A stretch of 64,000 bases of DNA from Clostridium sardiniense (GTDB taxonomy: Bacteria; Bacillota; Clostridia; Clostridiales; Clostridiaceae): the NCBI RefSeq assembly GCF_016907995.1, contig NZ_JAFBDA010000005.1, forward strand, positions 124,001-188,000. The letters are read 5' to 3'. How positions within the stretch are numbered: the first letter of the stretch is position 1; the number at the start of each line of letters is the position of its first letter. Of this stretch, positions 1 to 7,396 are shown piece after piece. Below the pieces are notes generated by a model, which was not told the DNA's origin, ran no database searches, and was given only the letters and a program-made list of their open reading frames with translations. A program made the position numbers and the translations under genes.

Positions 1-92
1 TTAAATTCTTCAGACATACCAATTGCTTCTCTAATACTATCTACCTGCTTTACTTCTCCTTCTGGAAATAAAATTACTACTCCATCTCTCAT
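1..92 (-). CDS. N-terminal part of a hypothetical protein (runs off the left edge)
   Basis: The first 30 codons of a minus-strand gene are visible, starting at ATG 92 behind a clear GGAGGT ribosome binding site about 6 bases upstream. The peptide begins MRDGVVILFPEGEVKQVDS and is open to the window edge. I do not recognise the family. The good binding site and uninterrupted frame support a real gene, but length and function cannot be judged from this fragment. Confidence 0.6.
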   Translation of the reverse strand, partial: MRDGVVILFPEGEVKQVDSIREAIGMSEEF

Positions 93-428
93 ATTAAAAC
101 CTCCATTAATGTGAATTTATTTATAAATTCATTGTATCTCATAATTAAGATTTAAATAAAAATATTCTATGTATATTTTGTGATATTTAAAATTTAAAAT
201 AATATTTTTTCTTCTATAATCTACATGTCATTATAATCTTTAAATGCTTGATCCTAAACATACATTCACTTATAGATTTTACTTATTTATATTTATATTA
301 TGAATTAATCATCAATCATTAATAAGCTAATACCTTAGATTAGTCAAGTATTAGGTTTATATTTCATATAATAAAATAATAGCACTATAATTACATAGTT
401 TTTGTAATAACATAAGGAGGGTATAACT
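93..428. other. Divergent intergenic region
   Basis: This 336-base AT-rich stretch separates two divergently transcribed genes and should hold both promoters. A TATAAT-like -10 lies near 384 for the plus-strand gene, but no good -35 is evident. A 7-bp inverted repeat (CTAATAC/GTATTAG) lies near 329-356. No open frame with a ribosome binding site was seen. Confidence 0.4.
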
Positions 429-956
429 ATGAATAGCTTAATAGATATTAATCTTGAAAAAAACTTATTTGAACTTGAAAATTCTTTAGATGACAGTGAA
501 TTGATTAAGGGATATTTTGAAACAACAAATTGTAGTGCTGAAAAAGAAAGAAAAAGTCCAATCTCAGGTGGAGGACTTTTTGGATATCTATTTTCTGATG
601 AATGGATATGGAATACCCTATTTGTATTAACTAATAAAAATTTATATTTAATTAATACAAAAGAAAACTTTGAAAAAGTTTCTTTAAATAAGATACCTAT
701 AGAAAGTATAGCTTCTATAAATGTATTTAAATACAATGAAAATCCAATAATAGAATTGAAAATTAAAGGACAATCAAAAATACAATATACTCCTTTATCA
801 ACTAAATATTTAGATGTGCTGAAAAATATAAATAAAGTTAATATTTATGAAAATCAAAAGCCTAAATTAATTAATACTGATAATTTATTATTTTCATATT
901 CTATAGTTGCTGTATTGTTATTAGTTAGCATAATTATATTGTATATTTTAATATAA
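429..956 (+). CDS. Hypothetical protein, PH-like domain with C-terminal membrane anchor
   Basis: This 175-residue protein starts at ATG 429 behind AAGGAGGG. The N-terminal third is acidic. Residues about 60-135 alternate short hydrophobic strands (LFVLTNKNLYLINTK, then IESIASINVFKY and IIELKIKG), as in bacterial PH-like or YvbH-type domains. The last 22 residues are a single hydrophobic helix with almost nothing after it, so the protein is probably tail-anchored with its domain in the cytoplasm. The fold assignment is an inference from the strand pattern; no catalytic motif is visible. It is monocistronic and convergent with the cyclophilin gene. Confidence 0.65.
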   Translation: MNSLIDINLEKNLFELENSLDDSELIKGYFETTNCSAEKERKSPISGGGLFGYLFSDEWIWNTLFVLTNKNLYLINTKENFEKVSLNKIPIESIASINVFKYNENPIIELKIKGQSKIQYTPLSTKYLDVLKNINKVNIYENQKPKLINTDNLLFSYSIVAVLLLVSIIILYILI

Positions 957-1022
957 ATTTTTATATTAATATTAATTTATAAGGATTTAAATATTCATAG
1001 TCTTTTATTTTATAATAAATTA

Positions 1023-1056
1023 AAAAGAAACTTCTATAAATTAAGAAGCTTCTTTT
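1023..1056 (-). terminator. Rho-independent terminator of the cyclophilin gene
   Basis: The 13-bp stem pairs 1023-1035 with 1044-1056 (one wobble) and is followed on the minus strand by a T run. It may also stop the convergent plus-strand gene. Confidence 0.75.
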
Positions 1057-1061
1057 TATAT

Positions 1062-1748
1062 TTATTTCATTTTTTCAGGTTCCTTATAGTTTATGCCTTT
1101 AGTATCAACTTTAATTGATTCAATAACTACAGGCTCTTCTGGTTTATCATTAGCTCCTGTTTTAACACTTTCAATCTTATGAAGAACATCAAGCCCTTCT
1201 GTAATCTTCCCAAAAGCGGCATATTCTCCATCTAAGTGTGATGCTGCTTTTGTCATAATAAAGAACTGACTTCCAGCTGAATCTTTTTCTCTAGACCTTG
1301 CCATAGAAAGTATTCCTTCTGTATGCTTTATATCATTATCAAAACCATTTGAAGAAAATTCTCCTTTAATACTATAGCCAGGTCCTCCAGTACCAACACC
1401 ATCTGGATCTCCACCTTGTATCATAAAATCAGGAATTATTCTATGAAATGTTAAACCATTATAGAAACCACTATTAGCTAATGCTATAAAATTATTAACT
1501 GTATTAGGAGCCTTATCTGGATATAATTCTCCTTTCATTGTTCCAAATCCTTTAACTTCAATAGTAACTGTAGGTAAATCTTTTTTATTAACATCATCTT
1601 TATTTTCCGTTGATTTATCATTACTATCTTCTACATTATTACCTTGAGCTTTGTTTTCACCTTGCTTGTTACTTCCACATCCAACTAACATAAACCCAGA
1701 TATCATTAAAGTTAGTAATACTAATAATTTAAACTTCCCTTTTTTCAC
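1062..1748 (-). CDS. Cyclophilin-type peptidyl-prolyl isomerase lipoprotein
   Basis: The enzyme interconverts cis and trans prolyl peptide bonds and probably helps fold secreted proteins outside the membrane. I place the start at GTG 1748, about 8 bases after GGGGAG, giving 228 residues; the frame stays open 11 codons upstream without a binding site. Residues 2-24 form a lipoprotein signal ending in LVGC, with Cys24 to be lipidated. A polar linker (residues 25-60) precedes the cyclophilin domain, which shows FHRIIPDFMIQGGDP, GSQFFI and HLDGEYAAFGKI. The domain is complete. The gene is alone and has its own terminator. Confidence 0.92.
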   Translation of the reverse strand: MKKGKFKLLVLLTLMISGFMLVGCGSNKQGENKAQGNNVEDSNDKSTENKDDVNKKDLPTVTIEVKGFGTMKGELYPDKAPNTVNNFIALANSGFYNGLTFHRIIPDFMIQGGDPDGVGTGGPGYSIKGEFSSNGFDNDIKHTEGILSMARSREKDSAGSQFFIMTKAASHLDGEYAAFGKITEGLDVLHKIESVKTGANDKPEEPVVIESIKVDTKGINYKEPEKMK

Positions 1749-1852
1749 TAATATATCTCCCCTTTCTTTGTATATATACATATTATACCATGCTATACTT
1801 TACATATTAATATAATCATAAAAAATAGGGGAAATATTATAATTTAAAATAT

Positions 1853-2752
1853 TTAATTCCTGACACTACCTTCTATAATTTTAGCCATTTTCAAGCTATA
1901 ATCTCCCTCTTCAAATAATACTATATTTTTAGAAAATGTATCTAATTCTCTATTCTCATCTTGTACATATCCATAATATTCTATAATCTTTTGATCATTA
2001 ACTTCATAAAGCATAGGCTCTTTCGGAATAAATCTATTGTTGATATATCTATTTTCTCCATAAAGAAGAATATCACTTAGATTACCTGTCTCTAATTCCA
2101 TAATTTCATTAAATAATAATATAGCTTCCATATAACTATTTGGTGTTTTATCTCCCTTTATTGCATTCATAAATGAATCTTCCATTTGATTTACCTCTAA
2201 GTCTATGCCCTCAAAGTATGTATCAATTAAATTATCTTCAGATGGCATAGGTATCATTCCATATCCCTTAAATGCATGCAACCTATATTTATCTTCAAAG
2301 TTATTTTTAATTCTATAAAGGATTAATCTATATCCATCCTTTATCCTTAGAGAACTTTTCTCACTTATTATCTTATTTAGATCAATATCTATAATTCCAG
2401 AATAAGTTTCTATATATTCTTTAGTATTTTCCATAGATGTTACATTAAAACACTCTAAATCACAATTACTTTCATTAATAGCTTCCTTAATATTAAATAA
2501 AGGCATTTCTGATGTCATTGGTGCTACATAAATTCCACTTTCTCTTATATCTTCAAAATCTAAATGTAATAATCTATAATTCTCATCTAATGCTTCATTT
2601 ATCTCTTCTTCACTATTTGTATTAAATCCATATCTTTTTAAATGAAGTGAATACATGTAAGCATAGTCTTCATAATCTACAGCCTCTTCTACAACACCTT
2701 CTCTATCTAATTCATCTATATATGATTCATACATATCTTTTAATCTATTCAT
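1853..2752 (-). CDS. Hypothetical protein, 299 aa, soluble and acidic
   Basis: This 299-residue protein starts at ATG 2752 behind AGAGG. It has no signal peptide and no membrane segment. It is rich in Asp, Glu and Tyr and begins with a helical segment (MNRLKDMYESYIDELDREG). The middle part carries APMTSEMPLFNIKEA and KGYGMIPMPSEDNLIDTYFEG, which look conserved but match no family I can name. It follows the acetyltransferase gene by 76 bases on the same strand, so the two may be co-transcribed. Coding is certain from composition and length; function is unknown. Confidence 0.75.
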   Translation of the reverse strand: MNRLKDMYESYIDELDREGVVEEAVDYEDYAYMYSLHLKRYGFNTNSEEEINEALDENYRLLHLDFEDIRESGIYVAPMTSEMPLFNIKEAINESNCDLECFNVTSMENTKEYIETYSGIIDIDLNKIISEKSSLRIKDGYRLILYRIKNNFEDKYRLHAFKGYGMIPMPSEDNLIDTYFEGIDLEVNQMEDSFMNAIKGDKTPNSYMEAILLFNEIMELETGNLSDILLYGENRYINNRFIPKEPMLYEVNDQKIIEYYGYVQDENRELDTFSKNIVLFEEGDYSLKMAKIIEGSVRN

Positions 2753-2828
2753 TAGTTATCCTCTTTTCCTTTAATACTCTAATTTATAATAATTATATAA
2801 TAATACTATTGATATGTATAATTTTTAA

Positions 2829-3299
2829 TCATATATATTTCATCATTATATAAGCATCTAAACTTTTTTTATCCCAATTAAACTTTACTTTTTCTTTTAT
2901 TACAAACCCTTTATCTAACCAAAACGCAGTAACACTATTATCATATCCATAAACTACATCAATTCTTATCGATTTACTATTAAATTCTTTAGCCATTTTC
3001 TCTATTTCATAAAATGCCTTACTTCCAAATCCGCTATTTTTAAATTTATTATCTATCATCAAAAGAGATAAATAAGTCTCATTATCAAATTTCACATCAC
3101 ATACTCCAATAATAATATTATTATATAGAATCTTAAAGCTATCAAAATTCATTTTTTTCATTTCTTTAAGTTCCTTTATAATAAACTCTTTACCTACATC
3201 TTCTTTATCTAAGTGTTCTTTTAAAAATTTAGTATTTGAATTATAAATTTTAATTACATTATCTATATCATCTTTTGTGATATAACTAAAACTAACCAT
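2829..3299 (-). CDS. GNAT-family N-acetyltransferase
   Basis: The 156-residue protein has the usual GNAT length and order. The N-terminal helices precede strand IIIGVCDVKF, then LSLLMIDNKFKNSGFGSKAF, where the NSGFGSKA stretch matches the acetyl-CoA pyrophosphate loop (Q/R-x-x-G-x-G/A). FWLDKGFVIKEKVKF near residues 127-141 is the typical C-terminal strand pair. The start is ATG 3299 behind GGAGG. The substrate cannot be inferred. It lies downstream of the RpiR gene, separated from it by a strong terminator, so it has its own promoter. Confidence 0.85.
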   Translation of the reverse strand: MVSFSYITKDDIDNVIKIYNSNTKFLKEHLDKEDVGKEFIIKELKEMKKMNFDSFKILYNNIIIGVCDVKFDNETYLSLLMIDNKFKNSGFGSKAFYEIEKMAKEFNSKSIRIDVVYGYDNSVTAFWLDKGFVIKEKVKFNWDKKSLDAYIMMKYI

Positions 3300-3345
3300 T
3301 TAATCATCCTCCATAAATTTTCTCTATTCCTTACTTATATCTATG

Positions 3346-3377
3346 ATAAAAAGGCATTGAATTTTCATTCAATGCCT
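3346..3377 (-). terminator. Terminator of the RpiR/oxidoreductase unit
   Basis: A perfect 10-bp stem (3352-3361 with 3368-3377) with a 6-base loop is followed by TTTTTAT on the minus strand, immediately downstream of the RpiR stop codon. Confidence 0.85.
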
Positions 3378-3382
3378 ACATA

Positions 3383-4234
3383 TTAAAATTTATCATCTAC
3401 CATAGACTGCTCATGACTACTTATACAAGTATATCCATCTCTTTTATCTACTGCTAATAATAAAAATAATATCTCTATAACAGCCATAGTAGATAACTTT
3501 GAAAATGCAAATTCATCTAAAAACAGTCTCTCTCTTGTAGATGTATTTATTCTATATTTGCATTTACTAGCTAAAGGAGAACTTTCATGATTTGTTATAC
3601 AAATTGTAGTTGCACCCTTTTCATTTGCAACATCTACTATAGTTAGAAGTCTCTTAGAAGATCCTGTACTTGATACAGCTATTAATACATCTTCTTCAGT
3701 TAAACTATAGGAAAAAGCAAGTTGATTTTCCCATATTGAATTTGCCACAGCTCTTATTCCTATTTGATTTAATTTATATGCACCATCTAGAATTATAGGT
3801 ATTGTATTTCCAACTGCTGCAAATTGAACAATTCTTGCTTTCTTAATGGTCTCTAAAATAGCTTTAACTTCCTTTTCATCCATCATAGATACAGTTTGTT
3901 TTAATTCTTCAATTTTATTAGCTAATATATTTTGAATAGATCCCGTTATATTATTTATATCTAAAGTATTTGATATTTTACTTTCTTCTGATGTAACCAT
4001 TTCTTTTGCAAGGCTTATTTTAAGATGATGAAACCCCTTAAAATTGCACTTTTTGCAAAATCTTATTATAGTAGCTTCACTAACATTACTTTTAGATGCT
4101 AATTCTGAAACGGTCATATCAACTACTTTTTCTTGATTGTTTATAACATAATCTGCAATTTTCTTTTCTGCTTCATATAAATTATCATAAACTGCAAAGA
4201 TTTTATCTAATACGCTTCTTTCTTTATTTTTCAA
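3383..4234 (-). CDS. RpiR/MurR-family transcriptional regulator
   Basis: This 283-residue protein has an N-terminal RpiR-type helix-turn-helix (residues 1-80; VSELASKSNVSEATIIRFCK) and a C-terminal SIS sugar-phosphate binding domain (about 125-260; AVGNTIPIILDGAYKL, VLIAVSSTGSSKR, ICITNHESSPLA). Family members sense phosphosugars and control nearby catabolic genes. The start is TTG 4234, ten bases after GGAG; the ATG six bases upstream reads into a stop. It lies 45 bases downstream of the Gfo/Idh/MocA gene on the same strand and probably shares its transcript. With the rpiA relic just upstream, this suggests a former sugar-phosphate locus. Confidence 0.88.
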   Translation of the reverse strand: MKNKERSVLDKIFAVYDNLYEAEKKIADYVINNQEKVVDMTVSELASKSNVSEATIIRFCKKCNFKGFHHLKISLAKEMVTSEESKISNTLDINNITGSIQNILANKIEELKQTVSMMDEKEVKAILETIKKARIVQFAAVGNTIPIILDGAYKLNQIGIRAVANSIWENQLAFSYSLTEEDVLIAVSSTGSSKRLLTIVDVANEKGATTICITNHESSPLASKCKYRINTSTRERLFLDEFAFSKLSTMAVIEILFLLLAVDKRDGYTCISSHEQSMVDDKF

Positions 4235-4279
4235 TTTATCATTGCTCCTTTTTAATTATATGAAGTTAATTAAATAATT

Positions 4280-5248
4280 TTATTCAAAAGGATATTTGAT
4301 TCCCCATTGCTTTCTAACTTCATCCATTATATCCATTACATCAATGGATAACTTTAATGCCTTTGCCTTCTTTTTATTTTTAATACAATTATTCATTTCC
4401 TCTACTTCATAAATCAAAGCCTTCATACCATCCCCAGCTTCTACATTTTCAATTCTTCCATCAAGATAAGTTATTGTGGCTTTATTTGCTCTTGGAAAAT
4501 CATCAACAGTTATAAATCCATTCTCACAAGCTATAATACCTCTTTTTGGCATCTTAGCTCTCATTGTAAGAGTTATTACAGCCATTTCATCTTCTACATT
4601 CTTAAGTATTATTCCTGATTGTTCATCTACACCTGTCTCAAACTTTTTAACTGTTGTTAAAACTTCTTCTGGATTACTTGAAAGGAAGTATCTAGTGAAT
4701 GATAATGCATAAGTACCAATATCTAAAAGAGCTCCTCCCGCTAAATCTTTATTAAAGAATCTATTAGTTGGATCATTTTCCTTACAACTTCCAAAAGATA
4801 CTTGAATCATTTTAAGTTTTCCAAGATCTCCATCTCTTATCATATCATTAAGCTTTTTATATAATGGCATATGATATATAGTCATTGCTTCTGCTACAAT
4901 TAAATTTTTATATTCTGCAAGTTCTACTATCTCTTTTAATTGATCTCCATTAACTGTTATTGCCTTTTCACAGAAAACATGCTTATTATTTTTAAGGCTT
5001 TCAATTATATATTCGTAATGATTGCTATGTGGAGTTGATATATATACTACATCTATTTTCTCATCCTTTAGCATTTCTTCATAATTTCCATAAGCCTTCT
5101 CCACATTATGTTTTTTTGCAAATTCTTCTGCTTTTTCAAACCTTCTTGAACCTACTGCATAAACACTTCCATTCACTTCATTTATTGCACCTGCAAAATC
5201 TGCTGCTATAGTTCCTGGTCCTAATATTCCCCATTTTATATTATTCAT
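4280..5248 (-). CDS. Gfo/Idh/MocA-family oxidoreductase
   Basis: This NAD(P)-dependent sugar or polyol dehydrogenase type has an N-terminal Rossmann fold (WGILGPGTIAADF; VDVVYISTPHSNHY) and a C-terminal MocA alpha/beta domain from about residue 125 (GDLGKLKMIQVSFGS; LAGGALLDIGTYALSFTRYF). I choose ATG 5248, five bases after GAGGTGA, giving 322 residues; a GTG three codons upstream overlaps that binding site. The usual EKP motif is EKA here, with the catalytic Lys kept. The closest named group is probably the dihydrodiol or trans-1,2-dihydrobenzene dehydrogenase-like proteins, but the substrate is unknown. It precedes the RpiR gene in an apparent operon. Confidence 0.87.
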   Translation of the reverse strand: MNNIKWGILGPGTIAADFAGAINEVNGSVYAVGSRRFEKAEEFAKKHNVEKAYGNYEEMLKDEKIDVVYISTPHSNHYEYIIESLKNNKHVFCEKAITVNGDQLKEIVELAEYKNLIVAEAMTIYHMPLYKKLNDMIRDGDLGKLKMIQVSFGSCKENDPTNRFFNKDLAGGALLDIGTYALSFTRYFLSSNPEEVLTTVKKFETGVDEQSGIILKNVEDEMAVITLTMRAKMPKRGIIACENGFITVDDFPRANKATITYLDGRIENVEAGDGMKALIYEVEEMNNCIKNKKKAKALKLSIDVMDIMDEVRKQWGIKYPFE

Positions 5249-5265
5249 ATCCTTCACCTCATAAA

Positions 5266-5475
5266 TTATTTATTTTTAGAAATTATTCTAGTTCCCTCTT
5301 CCCCGGTAACTAATACCCTTGTAACTTTATTTATAAATAATGAAGTATCTATAACTCCACAAATATTTTTCAAGCTTTTCTCTAATTCATATACATCTTG
5401 AATGTATTCAAAGGTTACATCTATTAACAGATTTCCCCCTTCAGTTATTGTATATCTATCTTTTAGTTCCCATCC
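5266..5475 (-). pseudogene. rpiA: 3' relic of rpiA (ribose-5-phosphate isomerase A)
   Basis: On the minus strand a frame of about 69 codons ends at TAA 5266-5268 and matches the RpiA C-terminus. It shows YTITEGGNLLIDVTFEYI, in place of VTDNGNVILDV, then KNICGVIDTSLFINK, in place of NAIPGVVTVGLFANR, and EEGTRIISK at the end. The frame meets a TGA at 5476-5478 and the catalytic two thirds of the gene are absent upstream. There is no in-frame start with a binding site. Family identity comes from recalled RpiA sequences. It cannot encode an active isomerase. Confidence 0.75.
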
Positions 5476-5631
5476 TCACATATTTTCTATCCTTTAAAAC
5501 TATAATATTATAATAATAATATTTCGTCAATTGCTTTATACACAAAATAAAATTTCGCTAATACTGATATTTAATTATACTTCTAACTCTAGATTTTATT
5601 TGATATTATAGTTCATTTTCTAAAAATAAAA

Positions 5632-5673
5632 ATAAGGAATATATTAAGCTCACTTGCCTAAAATATTCCTTAT
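5632..5673 (-). terminator. Terminator of the arginine deiminase operon
   Basis: An 11-bp stem (5632-5642 with 5663-5673) with a long loop is followed on the minus strand by TTTTATTTTT. It lies 73 bases past the argR stop and is the first terminator after arcA. Confidence 0.75.
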
Positions 5674-5745
5674 AATTAGGATTGTTATTTTATTATGCTT
5701 ATTTATAAATATTCTTATATTTATAGTAAGAATATACAAAAATAC

Positions 5746-6201
5746 TTAAAGTCTTAAATCATTTAACTCTTTATATACATGTTTCGCGTATTCATGACTT
5801 CGGCATAAAACCAGTACATTATTATTGCTTGCAACTGTTCCAGCTATTTTTTTATCATCTAATCTATCAATTAATTCTCCTACAGCTGCAGCCATACCAT
5901 TCATTGTTTTTACTGATATAAAATATTCTTGTATAAAGATACTCAATACTGCATCCTTAAATACACTTTGACATCTCTTTCCGACATCTTCTTGTGTAAC
6001 TATTATGTATTTATATTCCTTATTACCTGCTGGCTTTCTAATTATATGCATCTCTCTTAAGTCTCTTGATAAGGTAGCTTGAGTAACATTAATTCCACGG
6101 CGCTTTAGTTTCATAACTAATTCATCTTGTTTACCAATCTCTTCATTTTCTATTATATCTAGTATCTCTTCGCGTCTTCTTTTCTTTAGTTCATTTTCCA
6201 T
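5746..6201 (-). CDS. argR: Arginine repressor/activator ArgR (AhrC), last gene of the arc operon
   Basis: This 151-residue protein has the ArgR winged helix (residues 1-70; TQATLSRDLREMHIIRK) and the C-terminal hexamerisation and arginine-binding domain (75-151; SVKTMNGMAAAVGELID, then IAGTVASNNNVLVLCRSH). ArgR proteins bind ARG boxes and control arginine synthesis and catabolism. The start is ATG 6201 behind GAGGAG. Oddly, the GDD of the arginine-binding GTIAGDD motif is SNN here (residues 125-127), so the Asp pair that contacts arginine is missing. Lactococcal ArgR shows comparable loss and works with a second ArgR. It follows arcC with a 14-bp hairpin between them. Confidence 0.92.
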   Translation of the reverse strand: MENELKKRRREEILDIIENEEIGKQDELVMKLKRRGINVTQATLSRDLREMHIIRKPAGNKEYKYIIVTQEDVGKRCQSVFKDAVLSIFIQEYFISVKTMNGMAAAVGELIDRLDDKKIAGTVASNNNVLVLCRSHEYAKHVYKELNDLRL

Positions 6202-6236
6202 AATACTCTACTCCTCTTCGTAAAATACTATTTCTT

Positions 6237-6273
6237 GATGCTAAACTAAACATAGCAATTTTAGTTTAGCATC
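6237..6273 (-). other. arcC-argR intercistronic hairpin
   Basis: A perfect 14-bp stem (6237-6250 with 6260-6273) with a 9-base loop. On the minus strand it is followed by AAGAAATAG rather than a T run, so a role in mRNA processing, stability or partial attenuation is more likely than full termination. Confidence 0.6.
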
Positions 6274-6297
6274 ATTAAATTTAAGTTTAAATTAATA

Positions 6298-7242
6298 CTA
6301 TCTTACTATTTTAGTTCCTGATTCTCCAACTAAGGCATCATTAGCTCTCTTAAGTGATGCAATAATAGCTGTTTTGTTTTCTCCTGATTCTGTAAACTTC
6401 TTACAAGCTTCAACTTTAGGTAACATACTACCTGGAGCAAATTGACCTTCTTCAATATACTTGTCTACTTCTTCAAGATTAATTTCTACTAACTCTTTTT
6501 GATTAGGTTTATTGTAATTTACACAAACTCTATCTACTGCTGTAAGTATTAATAATATATCAGCATCTAGTATTTCTGCTAATTTCTCTGCTGCAAAATC
6601 TTTATCTATAACTGCTGGGACCCCAACAAGCTCATCGCCTTCTCTAATTACTGGTATTCCACCACCGCCACAAGCAATAACTACGAATCCATCGTTAACC
6701 ATTGTCTTTATAGCTTCTTTTTCAACAATATCAATAGGTTTTGGTGAAGCAACAACTCTTCTATAGCCTCTTCCAGCATCCTCTTTCATTACATATCCTT
6801 TATCTTTTTCTAGCTTTTCAGCTTCTTCTTTAGTATAGAAAGATCCTATTGGTTTTGTTGGATTTTGGAATCCTTTATCATTTTTATCTACAACTACTTG
6901 AGTTACAACAGTCTCAACTGATTTTTTTATATTCTTTTTATTTAATTCTTCTAAAATTGCATTTTGCAAATGATATCCAATATAACCTTGTGAGAATGCA
7001 CCTACAACATCAAATGGGAATAGTGTATTATTATGATCAGCTTGATATGCTGCTTCTATACTTGCAAGTATTTGTCCTACTTGTGGACCATTTCCATGTA
7101 CTATTGAAACTTGATGTCCAGCTTCTATTAATTTAACTACTGATTTTGCAGTTTCCTTACAAGTCTTTAATTGACTTTCTGCACTTTTATCCTTTGGATC
7201 TGATTGTAATGCATTTCCACCTAACGCTAAAACTATTTTCAT
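6298..7242 (-). CDS. arcC: Carbamate kinase
   Basis: The enzyme makes ATP and ammonia plus CO2 from carbamoyl phosphate and ADP, the energy-yielding last step of the arginine deiminase pathway. The 314-residue length is typical. It opens with KIVLALGGNALQ and shows VSIVHGNGPQVGQIL, then VIACGGGGIPVI and a C-terminal APGSMLPKVEA segment, all characteristic of the amino-acid kinase fold in carbamate kinases. The start is ATG 7242 behind AAGGAGGAA. It sits after arcD, from which it is separated by a 154-base gap filled with short repeats. Confidence 0.96.
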   Translation of the reverse strand: MKIVLALGGNALQSDPKDKSAESQLKTCKETAKSVVKLIEAGHQVSIVHGNGPQVGQILASIEAAYQADHNNTLFPFDVVGAFSQGYIGYHLQNAILEELNKKNIKKSVETVVTQVVVDKNDKGFQNPTKPIGSFYTKEEAEKLEKDKGYVMKEDAGRGYRRVVASPKPIDIVEKEAIKTMVNDGFVVIACGGGGIPVIREGDELVGVPAVIDKDFAAEKLAEILDADILLILTAVDRVCVNYNKPNQKELVEINLEEVDKYIEEGQFAPGSMLPKVEACKKFTESGENKTAIIASLKRANDALVGESGTKIVR

Positions 7243-7388
7243 CTTTTGTTCCTCCTTACAATTTCCAAATTATACTTTTATCTTTTGTTTAGTATTTAGT
7301 ATTTTTTATCTTTATCTTTTGTTTGCTTTTAATCTACTTATCTTTTGTTTATATAGCTTTATATTTATATAGCTCTTATCTTTTGTTT
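7240..7388 (-). repeat. Short interspersed repeat block in the arcD-arcC leader
   Basis: The 13-mer TTATCTTTTGTTT (plus-strand reading) occurs exactly at 7278-7290, 7312-7324, 7338-7350 and 7376-7388. A partial copy, ATCTTTTGTT, at 7241-7250 spans the arcC start codon and its spacer. Starts are 34, 26 and 38 bases apart, so the units are not a strict tandem. In the mRNA the unit reads AAACAAAAGATAA. The spacers are AT-rich and differ from each other. Confidence 0.85.
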
Positions 7389-7396
7389 AGTAAGTT

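Noticed and set aside
344-736. A 130-codon minus-strand frame opposite the 175-residue protein gene
   Set aside because: It lacks a ribosome binding site and overlaps a plus-strand gene that has a clear AAGGAGG and protein-like composition.
2647-5211. Plus-strand frames such as 2647-2853 and 5029-5211, rich in Leu, His and Ile
   Set aside because: They are antisense shadows of real minus-strand genes, with biased composition and no binding sites.
6237-6273. The arcC-argR hairpin as a full intrinsic terminator
   Set aside because: The stem is strong but is followed by an A-rich sequence on the transcribed strand, and argR begins only 36 bases later.
7240-7388. The arcD-arcC repeats as a CRISPR array
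   Set aside because: The units are only 13 bases, the spacing is irregular (26-38 bases) and the spacers are AT-rich leader sequence, not spacer-like.
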